A stretch of DNA of 15,852 nucleotides from Pseudobdellovibrionaceae bacterium (GTDB lineage: Bacteria; Bdellovibrionota; Bdellovibrionia; Bdellovibrionales; JAMPXM01), in NCBI GenBank assembly GCA_016791465.1, contig JAEUWE010000272.1, forward strand, positions 1-15,852, in the 5' to 3' direction. The first letter of the stretch is position 1. Every line of letters begins with the position of its first letter. Positions 13,091 to 15,852 of this stretch are shown in pieces. The position numbers and the translations under genes were made by a program. A model generated the notes under the pieces. It did not search any database. It had not been told where the DNA came from and saw only the letters and a list, made by a program, of their open reading frames with translations.

Positions 13091-14437
13091 ATGAGGCATT
13101 CACTCCGCGTTCGCTTGACGGCTGTCCTGCTGGCTGTCGCGCTTGTGGCATCGGCGGCAAGTGTCCTGATTGGGCGAGCATGGGCGTTGCGCCAAGTGAG
13201 CTCCTTTACATTGTTCGCGTCGGTTATAGGCGTTTTCGCAATTGTAGTGGGTGTCTGTATTGCGCTTGCGACCTTCTTTGAGCAGTCGGCGAAGAGAGCG
13301 TTTCGGCGTCTGCAGACTCAATCAGAAATCGAGTCGGATCAGCTGACTCGAGTCAGTCAGTTCAATTCTGAGCTACATGAACAAAATGCCATTCAGTCTG
13401 CGGCTGCAACTCAAACGTCGGCGGCTGTTCATGAGCTGCAAGAGACAGTACAGAAGAACAATGAAACAGCGAAGCAAGCGCGATTGTCTTCCGAAGCATC
13501 TCGTCTTGCCGCCGAAAATGGCCAGCAGTCTGTCGTCAATATGACTGAAGCCTTTAATCAGCTGAGCAACACCGCCCGAAAGCTGGTCGACGGACTAAAG
13601 GGTTCCTCGGCGAACCTGGATGAGCTGGTCACGCTGATTGGGCAGATTAGCGACAAGACAAAGGCGATTGACGAGATTGTATTTCAGACGCGGATTTTAA
13701 GTTTCAATGCCTCGGTTGAAGCGGCTCGCGCTGGCGAGCATGGTCGCGGCTTTGCGGTGGTTGCTGAAGAGGTTGGTTCTCTGGCACAGATGAGCGGAAC
13801 CGCGGCCGCCGAAATCAGCTCGATTTTACGGCTTGGTGTTGAGAAGGCGAAGGCTGTTTCAGAGGCGGTACGGCTTTCGGCTGATAGCCTTGTGGCCGAA
13901 ACGAAGAGTAGTTCTGATGTCGGGCTTGGTCGTTCGGAAGAGTGCCGAGCCGCCTTGACCGGAATCTTGCAAAGTGTCGAGCAGGTCAATCAGGCCATCG
14001 ATACAGTCTCTCGTTCCACAGAGGAACAGACGGTAGGCATTGGTGAGATCGCCAAGGCGATCATGCAGATTGAATCGGCCAATATGAAGACTGCGCATGT
14101 GGTCAGTGAAATTGAAAGTGGAATCCAAAAGGTACAAGCCGCTGAGAAGGAACGTTTGGCTGTCGTTCGAGATTTGAGTGAGCTGCTGCTGGGGGGGCAA
14201 ACGTCCCCCGTGGCCTCGGTGTCACTTCCGGTTGTGAAAGAGTCAGTATCGGCCAAGCGGCCGCTGTCGGTCATTTCAAAGACATCGGTGGTTGCGATGC
14301 CGAAGCCGATTGCAGGTTCAAAGCAGGCTGTACCGACTTCGGTTCCAAAAATGAAGCGAGACCTCGTGACAAGGCAAAAAAAGGTTGTCGGAATGGACTA
14401 TCCCGACGCCTCAGACTCACGATTTGAGGAAGTTTAG
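13091..14437 (+). CDS. Methyl-accepting chemotaxis protein without periplasmic sensor domain
   Basis: The 448-residue receptor has two N-terminal membrane segments (about 8-28 and 38-63) joined by only about ten residues, so there is no extracytoplasmic sensor domain. A helical region follows without a clear HAMP, then the signalling tip DEIVFQTRILSFNASVEAAR (194-213) and GEHGRGFAVVAEEVGSLAQ. The last 80 residues are a flexible basic Ser/Val/Pro/Lys-rich tail ending SRFEEV, not a CheR-binding pentapeptide. AAGGAAGGG supplies the ribosome-binding site. It sits between cheW and cheA, with the cheA start 2 bp after its stop, so translation is probably coupled. It may sense membrane or cytoplasmic state, or act as structural partner of other receptors (inference). 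Seven consecutive G at 14191-14197 occur in the tail-coding part. Confidence 0.93.
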   Translation: MRHSLRVRLTAVLLAVALVASAASVLIGRAWALRQVSSFTLFASVIGVFAIVVGVCIALATFFEQSAKRAFRRLQTQSEIESDQLTRVSQFNSELHEQNAIQSAAATQTSAAVHELQETVQKNNETAKQARLSSEASRLAAENGQQSVVNMTEAFNQLSNTARKLVDGLKGSSANLDELVTLIGQISDKTKAIDEIVFQTRILSFNASVEAARAGEHGRGFAVVAEEVGSLAQMSGTAAAEISSILRLGVEKAKAVSEAVRLSADSLVAETKSSSDVGLGRSEECRAALTGILQSVEQVNQAIDTVSRSTEEQTVGIGEIAKAIMQIESANMKTAHVVSEIESGIQKVQAAEKERLAVVRDLSELLLGGQTSPVASVSLPVVKESVSAKRPLSVISKTSVVAMPKPIAGSKQAVPTSVPKMKRDLVTRQKKVVGMDYPDASDSRFEEV

Positions 14438-14439
14438 AT

Positions 14440-15852
14440 ATGGATGAAATGGAAAAGGAGATGAAGCTCTGCTTCATCGAAGAAGGCAAGCAGCTCTTAG
14501 AAGAAGCGGAACAGTGCTTTCTTGATCTCGAGGGAGATCGAGAGTCGATCCCGACTCTCGAGAAGCTTTTCCGGATTGCTCACAATATCAAGGGTACCTC
14601 ACGCGCTGTGGGCTTCTCTCAGGTTGCGGAGTTCACCCATGAGTTCGAGAACCTCTTATTGCAGCTCAAAGAGGGCCGTCGTCATGTGACCCAGCCTTGC
14701 ATCGATATCATGTTGGCCTGCAATGATGCCGTGAAAATCATGATCGAGGGCCTAGCTCAGAACCTCGACGCTCAATTTGATAACTCTGAGCTGGTCGAGC
14801 GATTGAAACTATACATGGCGACTCCTGACAGTGAGCAGGACGTCGCTGTGGCAGAGACAGTCTCTTCAAGTCCAGAGCAATTGAACGAGCCCGCTCTTTC
14901 TTTGGTGCGTCCTGATGCTGATGTTCAGGAATTGGCGCCTCTGACGCCACCGGCTGCGCCAAAGGCCGCTGCACCGGCCGCACAAAATGCCGCGTCAGCT
15001 GCTGCACATGATGAGTCGATCCGAGTCAGTCTCCAGCGTCTTGAAAAGCTCAGCGACTACATCGGTGAGCTCGTTATTTTGCAGACTGTCCTGGATCAGC
15101 ATTCCTCAGAGTTGGCATCGCCACTTCTCGTGCGCACAGTCTCGCAGCTCGGAAAACTCTCTAAAGAAATTCAAGATATCTCGCTGAGCTTGCGTATGAT
15201 CCCGCTAAAGCAGACTTTTGCAAAATTGCAGAGAATTGTTCGGGATACCGGTCGGGCTCTCGGTAAAGAAATCGATTTGACGATTGATGGTGATCAGACC
15301 GAGGTCGATAAAACGGTTCTCGAAAACTTAAGCGATCCGCTGGTGCATATCGTGCGAAATGCAATCGATCATGGCCTAGAGACAACGGATGAGCGATTAT
15401 CGGCCGGCAAGAATCGAGCTGGTAAGGTCTGGATTCGCGCCTTCCATAAAGGGAATAGCCTTGTCATCGAGGTTCAAGATGACGGGAAGGGCATTGATCC
15501 AAACCGATTGCGCGAGAAGGCGATTGCAAAAGGCCTGGTGCGTGCTGACGCCCAGATGACTCGCGATGAGTGCATGTTGCTTTTGTTCAAAAATGGCTTC
15601 TCCACGAAGGATCAGGTTTCGGAGATCTCGGGCCGCGGTGTTGGACTTGATGTGGTGAAAACCAATGTCGAGAAGATGGGTGGACAGATCCAACTCGAAT
15701 CGCAGCTCGGCAACGGAAGTGTCTTCCGCATTGTGCTTCCGTTGACGTTGGCGATTGTTGAGGGGTTGATTTGCGAAGTACAGAACGAGCGCTTTGTGGT
15801 GCCGTTGTCGAGTGTTCGAGAGATTGTCAGAACAAAAGTTGGCGACGTGCAT
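14440..15852 (+). CDS. cheA: Chemotaxis histidine kinase CheA (C-terminus beyond window)
   Basis: The frame is open for 471 codons to the right edge. CheA autophosphorylates and passes phosphate to CheY. P1 carries the phosphorylated H48 in RIAHNIKGTSRAVGF. Residues 127-190 are a Pro/Ala/Ser-rich linker (for example PPAAPKAAAPAAQNAA), with no room for a folded P2 CheY-docking domain. P3 dimerisation helices follow (about 193-255, SLQRLEKLSDYIGELVI), then the P4 ATPase with the N box HIVRNAIDHG (303-312), G1 DDGKGID (347-353), F box FKNGFSTK (383-390) and G2 GRGVGLDVV (398-406). P5 begins near 440 (VEGLICEVQNERFVVP) and is cut off. GAGGA 9 nt before the ATG lies inside the end of the receptor gene, and the start is 2 bp after that stop. 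cheB, cheR or cheY may follow downstream (inference). Confidence 0.96.
   Translation, partial: MDEMEKEMKLCFIEEGKQLLEEAEQCFLDLEGDRESIPTLEKLFRIAHNIKGTSRAVGFSQVAEFTHEFENLLLQLKEGRRHVTQPCIDIMLACNDAVKIMIEGLAQNLDAQFDNSELVERLKLYMATPDSEQDVAVAETVSSSPEQLNEPALSLVRPDADVQELAPLTPPAAPKAAAPAAQNAASAAAHDESIRVSLQRLEKLSDYIGELVILQTVLDQHSSELASPLLVRTVSQLGKLSKEIQDISLSLRMIPLKQTFAKLQRIVRDTGRALGKEIDLTIDGDQTEVDKTVLENLSDPLVHIVRNAIDHGLETTDERLSAGKNRAGKVWIRAFHKGNSLVIEVQDDGKGIDPNRLREKAIAKGLVRADAQMTRDECMLLLFKNGFSTKDQVSEISGRGVGLDVVKTNVEKMGGQIQLESQLGNGSVFRIVLPLTLAIVEGLICEVQNERFVVPLSSVREIVRTKVGDVH

Noticed and set aside
10971..13820. Inverted duplication: the receptor genes flanking cheW share a conserved stretch in opposite orientation
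   Set aside because: The protein tips are nearly identical, but codons differ throughout, so this is family conservation and not a recent inverted repeat or mobile-element boundary.

Overview
The window looks like a chromosomal segment of a Gram-negative, motile bacterium with periplasm and outer membrane, most likely in the Bdellovibrionota (Bdellovibrio-like). The evidence is a secreted fibre-type protein whose N-terminal layout I associate with Bdellovibrio fibre proteins, an outer-membrane beta-barrel, lipoprotein and Sec signals, and two chemoreceptors sharing the unusual tip wording 'LSFNASVEAARAGEH'. The taxonomy is inference from protein flavour, not from a marker gene. I see no rRNA, tRNA, CRISPR array, transposase or prophage.

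Layout. (1) 1-1244, minus strand: a two-gene operon of a lipoprotein, which appears to start at an ATT codon, followed 13 bp later by the start of a fibre-like secreted protein that leaves the window. (2) 1245-1415: divergent regulatory gap with two perfect inverted repeats. (3) 1416-2714, plus: polytopic membrane protein, HTTM-like, with a four-cysteine tail. (4) 2736-5216, minus: bifunctional class A penicillin-binding protein. (5) 5279-5815, plus, divergent from it: a GroES co-chaperonin carrying an 83-residue histone-H1-like basic N-terminal extension, with no groEL beside it, ended by a strong terminator. (6) 5989-7473, plus: outer-membrane beta-barrel with its own promoter and terminator. 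(7) 7586-9094, minus: secreted protein of unknown function. (8) 9316-10605, plus: lysine 2,3-aminomutase-family radical SAM enzyme, overlapping tail to tail with (9) 10594-12261, minus: chemoreceptor with a periplasmic c-type-heme (CxxCH) sensor domain. (10) 12262-12564: divergent regulatory gap. (11) 12565-15852, plus: cheW, a sensor-less two-TM chemoreceptor, and cheA (truncated by the window edge), tightly packed as an operon.

How they work together. The right-hand 5 kb is a chemosensory module: the heme-domain receptor and the sensor-less receptor probably feed the same CheW/CheA pair, since their signalling tips are nearly the same. CheA has no recognisable P2 domain. The left-hand part is mostly envelope biology: fibre, lipoprotein, peptidoglycan synthase, porin-like protein. 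The most unusual items are the H1-tailed GroES and the ATT-started lipoprotein. Two genes here, the fibre and cheA, have no closed ORF because they run off the window, but both are clear on reading.
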